A stretch of 64,000 nucleotides of DNA, taken from the NCBI RefSeq assembly GCF_016741815.1, contig NZ_JAERRJ010000008.1:1-64000 (forward strand). Direction: 5' to 3'. Source of the stretch: Nocardia acididurans. Its GTDB lineage: Bacteria; Actinomycetota; Actinomycetes; Mycobacteriales; Mycobacteriaceae. How positions within the stretch are numbered: the first letter of the stretch is position 1; every line of letters starts with the position of its first letter. Positions 24,962 through 33,252 of this stretch are shown here, piece by piece. The notes under the pieces are model-generated. The model was not told the DNA's origin. It searched no databases and saw nothing but the letters and a program-made list of their open reading frames with translations. The translations under genes were made by a program, and so were the position numbers.

Positions 24962-26512
24962 ATGACGTCTCGTTCATCGAGCCCTGACACTTCGTTCGCC
25001 GCCCTCGGCCTCCGGCGCGGGCTGGTCGACAGCCTGTCGGCGAAGGGGGCGACCGCGCCGTTCCCCATTCAGGCGGCCACCCTGCCCGATACCCTCGCCG
25101 GTCGTGACGTGCTGGCGCGCGGCAAAACCGGCAGCGGTAAGACCCTGGCCTTCTCCATCCCCATGGTCGAACGGCTCGCGACCGGTGCCGGTGAGCGTGC
25201 GCCCGGTCATCCGGCCGGCCTGATCCTGGCCCCGACGCGCGAGCTCGCCACCCAGATCGCCGCCACCCTCGAGCCCCTGGCCGCGACCTGTGGGCTGCGG
25301 GTGACGACCATCTTCGGTGGCGTCCCGCAGAACCGGCAGGCGCGGGCGCTGAAGAACGCCGACATCGTGGTCGCGTGCCCCGGCCGCCTGGAAGACCTGA
25401 TGCGGCAGGGGCTGGTATCGCTGAACTCGGTGCGGATCACCGTGCTCGACGAGGCCGACCACATGGCCGACCTCGGGTTCCTTCCGGGCGTCACCCGCAT
25501 TCTCGCCGCGACACCCGAGCACGGTCAGCGACTGCTGTTCTCGGCCACGCTCGACAACGGGGTGAACAGGCTGGTCAAGCGGTTCATGCGAAACCCGGTG
25601 TCGCACAGCGTCGATGAGGCGCACTCCCCGGTGCCCGCGATGACCCACCACGTCTTCGAGGTCGGCGGCGCGGACACCAAACGCGAGGTTGTGCAGACAC
25701 TCGCCGCCGGCGCCGGACGTCGAATCCTGTTCATGCGCACCAAACACCATGCGCGCCGGCTCGCCAAACAGCTGACCGCCGCGGGCATCCCCGCCGCCGA
25801 CCTGCACGGCAATCTCTCGCAGGCCGCCCGTGATCGCAATCTGGCCGCCTTCGCCGACGGCAGTGTGCGCGTCCTGGTCGCCACCGATATCGCGGCCCGC
25901 GGCGTCCACGTGGACGACGTCGAACTGGTCGTGCATGTCGACCCGCCGACCGAGCACAAGGCGTACCTGCACCGTTCGGGACGCACCGCACGGGCCGGAA
26001 ATTCGGGCGACGTGGTGACGATCGTGCTGCTGGATCAGCGCAAGGACGTTGCCACCCTGCTCCGCAAGGCCGGTCTGGACGTCACTCCGCAGCGGGTGAC
26101 GGCGCATTCGGCGGCGGTCACCGCGCTGGTCGGAGCCGAGGCGGCGCTCGTCGCGCCCCGGAATCCGGCCGCGTCCACCACGCGCCCGGAGAAGCCGGCG
26201 GCCCGCCGCGGTTCGGGCGGCGCACAGCGGGCGCGTACGGACAAGCCCCAGACCGCCAGGCGTGAAAAGCCCCGTGGCACCGCAACTCCCACCCGCCGCG
26301 GTGCCGGCGCACGGGTGGAGGGGAACCGCCAGACGACGGGCAGCCACGGCGCGTCGAGCACGACCGGCCGACGCTCCAGCACGCCGGACAACAAGCGCGC
26401 AGCCGTCAAAACCGGCACTCGCACCGCGGGTTCCGGCGACAGCGCATCCCACGCCGGGGCATCGCGCGGCCGCAGCGCCCGCCCCGCCCGCCGCCGCGGC
26501 CGCGACCTCTAG
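24962..26512 (+). CDS. DEAD-box ATP-dependent RNA helicase
   Basis: 516 residues from the ATG at 24962. All core motifs are present: Q motif (APFPIQAATLP), motif I GKTGSGKT, Ia APTRELATQ, II VLDEADHM, III FSATLDN, IV-V (LFMRTKHHARRLAKQL, LVATDIAARGVHV) and VI HRSGRTARAG. The core ends near residue 380. The remaining 135 residues form a basic, Arg/Lys/Ser/Thr-rich low-complexity tail suited to binding RNA, like those of RhlE and CsdA-type proteins. It probably remodels structured RNA during ribosome assembly or mRNA decay, especially in the cold. Monocistronic by layout. Confidence 0.93.
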   Translation: MTSRSSSPDTSFAALGLRRGLVDSLSAKGATAPFPIQAATLPDTLAGRDVLARGKTGSGKTLAFSIPMVERLATGAGERAPGHPAGLILAPTRELATQIAATLEPLAATCGLRVTTIFGGVPQNRQARALKNADIVVACPGRLEDLMRQGLVSLNSVRITVLDEADHMADLGFLPGVTRILAATPEHGQRLLFSATLDNGVNRLVKRFMRNPVSHSVDEAHSPVPAMTHHVFEVGGADTKREVVQTLAAGAGRRILFMRTKHHARRLAKQLTAAGIPAADLHGNLSQAARDRNLAAFADGSVRVLVATDIAARGVHVDDVELVVHVDPPTEHKAYLHRSGRTARAGNSGDVVTIVLLDQRKDVATLLRKAGLDVTPQRVTAHSAAVTALVGAEAALVAPRNPAASTTRPEKPAARRGSGGAQRARTDKPQTARREKPRGTATPTRRGAGARVEGNRQTTGSHGASSTTGRRSSTPDNKRAAVKTGTRTAGSGDSASHAGASRGRSARPARRRGRDL

Positions 26513-26858
26513 GTCTCGGCAACCCGGCCCATCGGTCTCCCGCGGCCGGAAAGGGTGTATCGGTAGGAGTGATTGGCCGGATCCAGGACGGGTACGCCAC
26601 CGACAGAAGGTGGTTTGCCTGAATTGCCAGAGTGTTCAGCCGAAGCTCCTGCGGCCTCGTCAACGGCGACGGGGTCTCGCAACGGCGCGAGGGAGCCGAT
26701 ACCAACGGCTGTGGATGTGTATCCCTCCGGCATACCGGGAACCCCCTATCGCAGGGTTGAGGAGCCAGCCCAGTCCTCACGGCGGTACGTCCGCCGGAGG
26801 CGCCAGATCCGTGGACGGCGACTTCAGCCGACGCGCAACCCGATCCGAGGGACGCGCA
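26513..26858. other. Intergenic region before the STAS gene
   Basis: 346 bases. Open frames cross this region on both strands but show no protein-like composition or recognisable motif. No hairpin terminator of note follows the helicase. The promoter of the STAS gene must lie here; I see no clear sigma-B-type GTTT...GGGTAT pair. Confidence 0.35.
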
Positions 26859-27194
26859 ATGACACCATCACGATCATCCGGGCACCTCGTGGTGGCCACA
26901 CCGGCATCACCTGCCACGACGCCGGTGTGCAGGGTCAGCGGTGACATCGATATCCAGACGGTCTCCGAATTCCGTGCCGCCCTTGGCATGACCCTGAAAG
27001 CCGACGCACTCGTAGTCGTCGATCTCAGCGAGGTCACCTTCTGTGGCGTCACCGGCCTGCGCGCCCTCCTCGACGCGCGCGAATGGGCCCTGGACCACAA
27101 TTCGTCGCTACGGCTCGTGGGATCTCGCTGTGTCCGGCGATTGATCGAAATCGCCGGACTCGCCGACGAATTCGAGATGTCCGCCGGTAGGTGA
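26859..27194 (+). CDS. STAS-domain anti-sigma factor antagonist
   Basis: 111 residues from the ATG at 26859. The STAS fold is clear: VCRVSGDIDIQTVSEFRAAL, the strand ALVVVDLSEVTFCGVTGLRA and the helix LLDARE. The phosphorylatable serine of SpoIIAA-type antagonists normally sits in D-x-S-x-V/L-x-F-x-D-S; here the last position reads CGVTG, so the acceptor may be the threonine or may be absent. In the classic system the dephosphorylated antagonist frees a stress sigma factor from an anti-sigma kinase. No kinase or sigma factor is adjacent, so it is an orphan. The expected partner lies elsewhere in the genome. Confidence 0.85.
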   Translation: MTPSRSSGHLVVATPASPATTPVCRVSGDIDIQTVSEFRAALGMTLKADALVVVDLSEVTFCGVTGLRALLDAREWALDHNSSLRLVGSRCVRRLIEIAGLADEFEMSAGR

Positions 27195-27368
27195 CCACGC
27201 TGCGGCTCCCGAATTCGCGAACCCGATGCGTGTCCAGGGTCGGTGAGTCCGATCGCTGTGCCCCGGCGCTTGCGGCAGTGTGCACGCCCGCCGGTTGGGT
27301 AGCTCTGAAATGTCGAGGACATCGTTTCAAGAGCGGGGCGATTCGAGAACAGTAGCTAGGAGTTGGCT

Positions 27369-28406
27369 ATGGGAATGCATACGGCCGATCGGCCGCCGCG
27401 ACTGCCGCAGCCGTGCGGTGATATGTCGGCGGGGATCATTGCCGCGCTGCGGGGCGATGCCGGTACCGGCGTGCCCGCTCCGGCCGACGGCGATCCCTGG
27501 GATCGTGACGCGCAGTTGTCGCTGCACACCTGCTATGGCCTGCATTACCGGGGGTTCGAGGATGTGGACCCGGAGTGGGAGTGGGATCCGGGGTTATTGG
27601 GTCTGCGCGCGGTGCTGGAACGCCGGTTCCTGGAATGGCTGCGTGCCGAGACCGCCGGGGGCGCGGACCTGGACGCCGAGCTGGACCAGTTGCTCACCGT
27701 TCCCGAGGAGGACTCGGGGCTCAGCGCCTTCCTGCGTGATCAGGGCCTGCCGTGGCAGGCGCGCGAGTACTTCGTGCACCGGTCGATCCTGCACCACCAG
27801 GAGGCCGACCCCTACGCCTGGCTGATTCCACGACTGCGCGGCGAGGCCAAAGCCGCGTTGGTCGCGGTCGAGTTCGACGAATTCGGGGGCGGGCACGGCG
27901 AGCGAATTCACCAGCGGCTCTACGCGGATCTGCTGCGGGGCGCGGGTTTGAACCCCACCTACCTGCGCTATCTGGATGTGGTGCCGACGCAGATGCTTGC
28001 GATCGTCACCATGATGTCGCTGTTCGGCCTGCACCGCACGCTGCGCGGCGCGGGCGTCGGGCATTTCGCGGCCGTGGAGATCTCCTCCTCACCCGCGTCG
28101 AAACGGATGGTCGACGCCTTGGAACGACTCGAGGCGGATCCGGCGTGCGTGCGGTTCTACCGGGAGCACGTGGAAGCCGACGCCGTCCACGAGCAGCTGA
28201 TGCGCCGCGGGGTCATCGATGACCTGCTCGCACAGGAACCCGACCTGCGCGAGTCGATGGTCTTCGGCATGCAGGCCACCACGCTGCTCGAAGACCGCTT
28301 CACCGAATTCGTGCTCGGACAGTGGCAGGCCGGAAGCAGTTCACTGCTCGCGGACGTGCCGGAGGTCGGGGCGGACGGCGAAACTCTTCGATCCGGAACC
28401 GGTTAA
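27369..28406 (+). CDS. Iron-containing redox enzyme, heme-oxygenase-like diiron fold
   Basis: 345 residues from the ATG at 27369, seven bases after AGGAG. It belongs to the heme-oxygenase-like diiron oxygenase/oxidase superfamily (annotated iron-containing redox enzyme family), whose members include UndA, BesC, SznF and CADD. Likely metal ligands are in VAVEFDEFGGGHGERIHQ and in YREHVEADAVHEQL, with helices such as AREYFVHRSILHHQEADPYA between. These enzymes activate oxygen on free amino or fatty acids or make nonstandard products. The actual substrate cannot be predicted. It precedes a HemK-like methyltransferase and a CDGSH iron-sulfur protein in the same direction, a group that recurs in actinobacteria, so a joint pathway is likely. 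Confidence 0.83.
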   Translation: MGMHTADRPPRLPQPCGDMSAGIIAALRGDAGTGVPAPADGDPWDRDAQLSLHTCYGLHYRGFEDVDPEWEWDPGLLGLRAVLERRFLEWLRAETAGGADLDAELDQLLTVPEEDSGLSAFLRDQGLPWQAREYFVHRSILHHQEADPYAWLIPRLRGEAKAALVAVEFDEFGGGHGERIHQRLYADLLRGAGLNPTYLRYLDVVPTQMLAIVTMMSLFGLHRTLRGAGVGHFAAVEISSSPASKRMVDALERLEADPACVRFYREHVEADAVHEQLMRRGVIDDLLAQEPDLRESMVFGMQATTLLEDRFTEFVLGQWQAGSSSLLADVPEVGADGETLRSGTG

Positions 28407-28437
28407 CCTGCGATTTTCCGGCTATCCCCGGTGAGTG

Positions 28438-29091
28438 ATGTTGATCTGCCCACCGGGCGTCTACCGGCCACAAGCCGACACTCGACTACTGACCCGCGCC
28501 TTGACCGAGGCGAAGGTCGCCCGACACAGCCGGGTGCTCGATGTCTGCACCGGCACCGGAGCGCTGGCGCTGGCGGCCGCCCGCGCCGGCGCGGTCTCGG
28601 TGACCGCCGTGGACATCTCCCGGGGCGCGCTCTTCTCCGCCTGGGTCAATAGCCGGTTGCGCCGTATGGATATAGCTCTGATTCACGGTGACTTCCGAAA
28701 CGTTCTGTTGGGCAGGCGGTTCGATATCGTGCTGGCGAATCCGCCGTATGTGCCGACCGGCCGCTCCGATGTGCCGCGCGGCGCCGACCGATCCTGGGAC
28801 GCGGGCCCCGACGGACGGTCGGCCATCGACTCCCTGTGCCGAATCGCTCCCGAATTGCTTTCCCGCACAGGCTTTATGCTCATGGTCCACTCGGCGCTGT
28901 GCGGTGTCGACGACAGCCTCACGCGGCTGCGTGCGAGTGGTTTGAAGGCCGCGGTCGTGGCTCGCGCGGTGATCCCGTTCGGTCCGGTGTTGCGCAGTCG
29001 CGCCGCCTGGCTGACCGCCCGCGGCTTCATCCAACCCGGCCAGCTCGACGAGGAACTGGTGGTCATCCGTGCCGACCGACCCCGAAACTGA
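28438..29091 (+). CDS. HemK2/PrmC-like N5-glutamine or small-molecule methyltransferase
   Basis: 217 residues from the ATG at 28438; a GTG three bases upstream is the alternative. Motif I is VLDVCTGTGALALAAARAGA, followed by VTAVDISRGAL and the NPPY signature in IVLANPPYVPTG, which holds the methyl-accepting amide in HemK-type enzymes. It opens with PPGVYRPQADTRLL, the short N-terminus of the HemK2/Mtq2 class, and lacks the helical release-factor-binding domain of PrmC. It therefore may methylate a different target, perhaps an intermediate of the neighbouring diiron enzyme. Its 3' end overlaps the CDGSH gene by 23 bases. Confidence 0.85.
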   Translation: MLICPPGVYRPQADTRLLTRALTEAKVARHSRVLDVCTGTGALALAAARAGAVSVTAVDISRGALFSAWVNSRLRRMDIALIHGDFRNVLLGRRFDIVLANPPYVPTGRSDVPRGADRSWDAGPDGRSAIDSLCRIAPELLSRTGFMLMVHSALCGVDDSLTRLRASGLKAAVVARAVIPFGPVLRSRAAWLTARGFIQPGQLDEELVVIRADRPRN

Positions 29092-29278
29092 CCGGCGGAC
29101 AATCACTTACACCGCCGAGGGCCCGGCGCTCATCGAGGGCCCGGTGGAGCTGGTGACCGCCGACGGCCGGACCATCCGCAGCGACCGCTGTCTGGTCGCG
29201 CTGTGCCTGTGCCGCCGCTCGTCCATCTATCCCCTCTGTGACACGAGCCACCGTAGGCACCGTCGCACCTCTGACTAG
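29069..29278 (+). CDS. CDGSH iron-sulfur domain protein
   Basis: 69 residues, GTG at 29069, overlapping the methyltransferase gene. The C-terminal CLCRRSSIYPLCDTSH fits C-x-C-x2-S-x3-P-x-C-D-x2-H, the mitoNEET-type motif that binds a 2Fe-2S cluster with three cysteines and one histidine. The glycine usually following the aspartate is threonine here. Such small proteins transfer electrons or clusters. Overlap and shared direction put it in one operon with the diiron enzyme, for which it could be the electron donor. That pairing is an inference, testable by co-purification or mutant phenotype. Confidence 0.88.
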   Translation: MPTDPETDRRTITYTAEGPALIEGPVELVTADGRTIRSDRCLVALCLCRRSSIYPLCDTSHRRHRRTSD

Positions 29279-29380
29279 CGCGGGTGTTCCTTTGTGGCCC
29301 AACCACATCGTGCGGTCATGGTTGGTCGGCCGGAAACCGGGTATCGGCGGAAACGACCGAACTCGGAAGGATGGGAACTC

Positions 29381-30343
29381 ATGAGCACTCCAGCCACCAC
29401 CACCCTGCTGACCCAGCTGCGCACGGTCCGCGATCTCACCAATACCGAGATCCAGATCGCGGAAACCCGTATGGCGCAGGCCCGCACGGATGCGGTGCGC
29501 CGCGAACTGTCCGAGAACGCCGGCAATGCGCGAGCCCGCGCCGAGGCCGTCGAATCCGCGGTGCGCGAACTCGGTGGCGTCCCCGAACTCGTGGGCCCGT
29601 TCCTGGGCCGGGCCGCCGCCGCGGTCAAAGCGGTAGGGGAGCAGGCACAGCCGTTCGACGAGGCCCTGCTCGGCGACCTGCGGCTCGAACATCAACTCCT
29701 CGATCGGGCCCGCTACATCAAGGCGCTGGCGACCACCGCACAACGCGCCGATCTGATCGCCCTGGCGGACCGGCTGATCACCGCGCACACCGCGACGGTC
29801 GAATGGCTGACCACCGTCCTGGCCGAAGACGCGCTCGGCGGCCCGGCGGCCTTGCGCCGCACACCGTTCCAGGCCGTCGCCGGCACCGTGGTGAAGCTCG
29901 CCAGCCTGCCGGTCGCCTGGTCGGCCCGCGGAGTGGACCGTGCGCTCGACGTATTCCGTTCCACCCCACCGGCATTGAACGACCTGCTCAACCGCGGCGC
30001 CCGCGCGGGCGAGATCACCGCGAAGACGCTGACGGCGTCCCGTGACGCCGCCCTGGAACGCGCCGAACAGGTCACCCGCCGCGAAGGCGCGGGCACTGCC
30101 GCCGAGGGCCTGCATTCGTTCCGCACGGCCACCGGCACCCTGGAGCCGCGCGAACTGCCCATCGACGACTACGAGCAGCTCAATGTCAGCCAAACTGTCG
30201 CCGCCATCAAGGAATTGAAGGATCCGGCCGCCGTGCGGGCGGTCCTGGCGTACGAGGAGGCCAACAAGAACCGCAACAGCGTCGTCTCCGCCGCCCAGAC
30301 CCGGGTCGCCGCCATCGCGAAGGAGGTCACGGGTCTGAACTGA
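29381..30343 (+). CDS. Ferritin-like-domain protein of unknown role
   Basis: 320 residues from the ATG at 29381. The first 135 residues are long helices (TLLTQLRTVRDLTNTEIQIA, AEAVESAVRELGG, ADLIALADRLITAHTATVEW) in the arrangement of actinobacterial ferritin-like proteins. The usual E-x2-H metal pairs are only partly visible, so iron oxidation is uncertain. A second half is alanine-rich and amphipathic with repeated RGARAGEITAKTLTASRDAA-like helices, recalling lipid-droplet-associated or apolipoprotein-like helices. The end is acidic (PIDDYEQLNVSQTVAAIKEL). A strong hairpin terminator follows. Close behind the CDGSH gene, it might extend that operon, with a 100-base gap arguing for its own promoter. 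Confidence 0.65.
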   Translation: MSTPATTTLLTQLRTVRDLTNTEIQIAETRMAQARTDAVRRELSENAGNARARAEAVESAVRELGGVPELVGPFLGRAAAAVKAVGEQAQPFDEALLGDLRLEHQLLDRARYIKALATTAQRADLIALADRLITAHTATVEWLTTVLAEDALGGPAALRRTPFQAVAGTVVKLASLPVAWSARGVDRALDVFRSTPPALNDLLNRGARAGEITAKTLTASRDAALERAEQVTRREGAGTAAEGLHSFRTATGTLEPRELPIDDYEQLNVSQTVAAIKELKDPAAVRAVLAYEEANKNRNSVVSAAQTRVAAIAKEVTGLN

Positions 30344-30359
30344 CCCTCGGTTGCTCCTG

Positions 30360-30385
30360 CGATGCCCGCTTCCGAGCGGGCATCG
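30360..30385. terminator. Strong hairpin terminator between convergent genes
   Basis: CGATGCCCGCT, loop TCCG, AGCGGGCATCG make a perfect 11-bp stem with a stable tetraloop between the ferritin-like gene and the MerR-family gene. It can act on both strands. Confidence 0.85.
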
Positions 30386-30403
30386 CGTCGTCCGCACTGT
30401 GAT

Positions 30404-30748
30404 TCAGCGCCGACGCCGTAGGCGATCGTTATCGCTCTCCAGACGCTGATTGTGCTCGTGCAGATCGGCATTCGCGTCCTCGAGCTGGAGAATCCGGGCG
30501 ATCGCGGAGAGGTTGACGCCCGTTGCCGCCAACTCGGTGATGCGCCGCAGGCGGGCCAGATCGTCGCCACTGTACCGGCGGGTGCCGCCGGGGCTGCGCG
30601 CCGGAGTGAGCAGACCGTGCTGTTCGTACAGACGCAAAGTCTGCACGCTGATCCCGGCGAGCTCGGCCGCCACCGAGATGCCGTAGACGCCGCGTCCGGA
30701 CTCGGGTAGGTGCGGTTGCTGTGCGGATGTCCCCGAATCGGGCACCAT
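30404..30748 (-). CDS. HspR-like MerR-family regulator
   Basis: 114 residues. The DNA-binding segment YGISVAAELAGISVQTLRLY, then EQHGLLTPARSPGGTRRY, is the MerR winged helix in the HspR subgroup (HspR reads ISVAAELAGMHPQTLR). It is followed by a leucine-rich dimerisation helix (LSAIARILQLEDANADLHEH) and an arginine-rich tail. No effector-binding domain or cysteine cluster is present, as in HspR. HspR represses dnaK-type heat-shock genes at HAIR inverted repeats, but no chaperone genes are nearby and the classical CTTGAGT repeat is not seen. The likely local target is a TGTAGC dyad in the divergent promoter of the PAS-ANTAR gene. Confidence 0.85.
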   Translation of the reverse strand: MVPDSGTSAQQPHLPESGRGVYGISVAAELAGISVQTLRLYEQHGLLTPARSPGGTRRYSGDDLARLRRITELAATGVNLSAIARILQLEDANADLHEHNQRLESDNDRLRRRR

Positions 30749-30801
30749 GACTCCTTCTCGCTGTGCGGCAGAAACTCTCAGGCAAGTCCTTGCATCTTCA
30801 G

Positions 30802-30853
30802 TGTAGCGGTGCTACAAGAAATCTATGCTCTGAGCTACAGATAGTCTGTGCTC
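30802..30853. promoter_or_regulatory. Inverted-repeat operator region, MerR / PAS-ANTAR intergenic
   Basis: A perfect dyad TGTAGC-GGT-GCTACA spans 30802-30816. A second, weaker one lies at 30832-30853 (GAGCTACAGA-TAG-TCTGTGCTC, one extra base on the left arm). Both share the CTACA half-site. They sit between the divergent MerR and PAS-ANTAR genes, as expected for autoregulation. Binding is untested. Confidence 0.5.
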
Positions 30854-30897
30854 GCATCCGCATAGAACAGGGAACCTGCCAGGTGGGAGGATTCGTG

Positions 30898-31551
30898 ATG
30901 AGCGAGGTCGTGCTGCCGCTCCGTATCGGCCCGACGACCGGGAGTTTCCGTTTCTGGTTCGCCGCCCAGCGGTGGGAATGGTCGCCCGAGCTATACCGTA
31001 TGCACGGCTACATGCCCGGAGAGATCGAACCGACCACGGAATTGCTGCTGGCACACAAACTTCCGGACGACCGCGAGCACGTCGCGGCCGCCGTCGCCCG
31101 TTCCATCGAAGAAGGCGCGCCGTTCTCGAGCCGGCACCGGTTCCTCGACCGGACGGGACAGGAACACACCGTCATGGTCGTCGCCGATCGAATCCTCGAC
31201 GATGCGGGCGCCGCCGTCGGAACCGCCGGCTTCTACATCGACCTCAGCGACACCCTCGCCACCGCCGAACAGATGACCGTCGACGAACGCCTGCCGGAAC
31301 TCGTGCAGGCGCGCGCGGTGATCGAACAGGCCAAAGGCGTGCTCATGCGGATGTATCGGATCAGCGCCGAACAGGCCTTCAGCGTCCTCATCTGGCGTTC
31401 CCAGGAAACGAATATCAAGCTGCGCGTGCTGGCCGAGCAGCTCATCGAGGAACTCCCGTCGGTGCCGTCCGCCCCCGCGCCCATCGTGGCCGCTTTCGAT
31501 CACACGCTGCTCACCCTGCACGAGCGAGTACCCGCGCATCGACGTCACTGA
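30898..31551 (+). CDS. PAS-ANTAR RNA-binding antiterminator
   Basis: 217 residues from the ATG at 30898, after GGGAGG. A PAS-like fold occupies about residues 10-120 (RFWFAAQRWEWSPELYRMHG and RHRFLDRTGQEHTVMVVADR). The ANTAR domain follows at about 130-190: ELVQARAVIEQAKGVLMRMY and AFSVLIWRSQETNIKLRVLA. ANTAR domains bind paired hexanucleotide hairpins in leader RNAs and prevent termination. PAS-ANTAR proteins are common in Nocardia and Mycobacterium and sense small ligands or redox state. The protein is short, without a GAF or receiver domain. Control by the divergent MerR protein is likely. Confidence 0.87.
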   Translation: MSEVVLPLRIGPTTGSFRFWFAAQRWEWSPELYRMHGYMPGEIEPTTELLLAHKLPDDREHVAAAVARSIEEGAPFSSRHRFLDRTGQEHTVMVVADRILDDAGAAVGTAGFYIDLSDTLATAEQMTVDERLPELVQARAVIEQAKGVLMRMYRISAEQAFSVLIWRSQETNIKLRVLAEQLIEELPSVPSAPAPIVAAFDHTLLTLHERVPAHRRH

Positions 31552-31656
31552 ATCCGCCGGCACCTCACATTCGGCGCGGCTGTGTCGTCGGACTGTCGGA
31601 AGCACAGGGTGGGTGCCGGTAGTGGATCGCGGCCCCGAAAGCTGAACGGAGACACC

Positions 31657-32259
31657 ATGACGTCGAATGATCCTCGGATCAGAGCGTTGCTGGAGGCCCG
31701 CGCCGAGGCGCAACGGTCGAAGGATATCGACCGGCTCATGTCGTTCTATGCACCCGACATCGTCTACTACGACGCCGTCGCCCCGCTCCGGTTCACCGGG
31801 ACCGATGCGGTGCGCCGCAATTTCGTGCGATGGTTCGACGGCTACACCGGTCGCATCGGTTTGGAAACACATGACCTGACCATCGTCACAGCCGACGACG
31901 TCGCCTTCGCCAGCATGCTCCACCTCGACTCGGGCGAGCGCCGAGGCGGAATCGAGCTGCCGATCTGGGTGCGGGAAACGGTCTGCCTGCAACGATCCGA
32001 GGACACCTGGGCGATCACCCACGAACACATCTCGATTCCCATCAACCCGGCGAACTTTCAAGTCTGGTTCGCGTCGGGGAAGGACGCGCCCGCCCGGCGT
32101 GGCGGACGCTCCATCCTCGGTTTGCTTGCGACCAGTCTGCTCACCCGCTTCAGAACCGGCCCCGGCGATCGACGCCGGGTGCGCGGTGTCGTCGCAGGTC
32201 AAAGCCCGGTTGAACCGCCTACCGGCGGCGCGGCCCCGACTCACGCAGATGCCGGTTGA
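31657..32259 (+). CDS. SnoaL-like (NTF2-fold) protein
   Basis: 200 residues from the ATG at 31657. Residues 1-135 form a complete SnoaL-type cone fold: RIRALLEARAEAQRSKDIDR, MSFYAPDIVYYDAVAPLRFT, GIELPIWVRETVCLQRSEDT, WAITHEHISIPINP. The usual protein of this group ends soon after that point. The extra 65 residues (from about NFQVWFASGKD on) are basic and low-complexity. They run 41 bases past the stop of the convergent hydrolase gene, so the true stop may have been lost. SnoaL-fold proteins act as isomerases, cyclases or binding proteins; no function can be assigned. Confidence 0.75.
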   Translation: MTSNDPRIRALLEARAEAQRSKDIDRLMSFYAPDIVYYDAVAPLRFTGTDAVRRNFVRWFDGYTGRIGLETHDLTIVTADDVAFASMLHLDSGERRGGIELPIWVRETVCLQRSEDTWAITHEHISIPINPANFQVWFASGKDAPARRGGRSILGLLATSLLTRFRTGPGDRRRVRGVVAGQSPVEPPTGGAAPTHADAG

Positions 32260-32974
32260 AGAATCGGCCGGCCTCCTCGCCCGCGTAGTGCGGGACGCCG
32301 GTGTGCCCGCCCATGTTGGCGTACAACGCTTTCTCCGCGGAGCCGAAGGCGTCGAAGAGGTCCAGGGCCTGCTGCCGGTCGTTTCCCTCGTCGTCCCACT
32401 GCAGCAGGACGTGCAGGGGAATGGTGACCCGGCGCGCCTCCTCGAGGATGGCGCGGGGAACGAAACTTCCGGCGAACAGGACGGCGGCCGCGATACGTGG
32501 ATCGACCGCCGCCAGGCGGGTGCCGATGGAGATCACCCCGCCCGAGTATCCGACCGGCCCGCCGATCTCGGGCAGCGCGAGCAGGGCGTCCAGGGTGGCC
32601 TGCCATTCCGGGACCGCCCTGTCCACCAGCGGGAGGATGAGCCGGTCGATGATGTCGTCGCCGACCGGACCGCCCGCGGCCAGGGCTCGGCGCAGGTCGG
32701 TGAGGGCTTGATCAGCGGCGGCCGACCGGGGTCGGTCGCCGCTCCAGGGCAGTTCGATGGTGGCCACCGCGTAGCCCGCCGCCACGGAGTGCCTGGCCCT
32801 GTCCAGCAGCCGCGGGTACGCCTTGCGCAGCCCGAGCGGAGGAGGACTGACCAGAATCAGCGGCAACGGCTGGGTGGCGGATCCGGGTGTCCAGAGGATG
32901 CCGGGAATCTCCTCGAGGACGAATTCGCGTTCGAGAAGGTCGTCTTCGTGGCGCTGTTGCGAAATGAATTGCAC
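32219..32974 (-). CDS. Alpha/beta hydrolase (dienelactone-hydrolase-like)
   Basis: 251 residues from the GTG at 32974. The fold has PLPLILVSPPPLGL (strand 3/oxyanion), the nucleophile in VGYSGGVISIGT and a candidate aspartate region at HVLLQWDDEGNDRQQALDLF. The histidine lies in NMGGHTGVPHYAGEEA. This order Ser-Asp-His suits the dienelactone/acyl-peptide hydrolase branch, with a short cap. The nucleophile elbow G-Y-S-G-G is canonical. The substrate is unknown. Its tail overlaps the convergent SnoaL-type gene by 41 bases. Confidence 0.8.
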   Translation of the reverse strand: MQFISQQRHEDDLLEREFVLEEIPGILWTPGSATQPLPLILVSPPPLGLRKAYPRLLDRARHSVAAGYAVATIELPWSGDRPRSAAADQALTDLRRALAAGGPVGDDIIDRLILPLVDRAVPEWQATLDALLALPEIGGPVGYSGGVISIGTRLAAVDPRIAAAVLFAGSFVPRAILEEARRVTIPLHVLLQWDDEGNDRQQALDLFDAFGSAEKALYANMGGHTGVPHYAGEEAGRFFNRHLRESGPRRR

Positions 32975-33252
32975 GGTAGTGCCTTTCGGGAGTGCTGGTG
33001 ATCGGCGCTCCCGGACGGCGACCTACCGCCCGACCGTGACCCCGGAGGGGAGCACCCATGTCGATACTGTGTACACGGATACCACCTCCTCGTTGCCTGG
33101 CACGGCCTCCGGAACGGTAGCAAAGGCCGCGCAGGCTCGCCAACGGGTTTACCGCGCACTCGGGAAATGAGGATTTCACCCCATCGTCCGTGCCGGGCGA
33201 ATGGGGGATTCGGCCGATGCCGCGGGCTGGTCGCCGACCGTAGTGTTCGGTC

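Noticed and set aside
33065..33090. GTGTACAC palindrome before the GNAT gene
   Set aside because: An eight-base palindrome is expected by chance at this frequency and is not repeated nearby.
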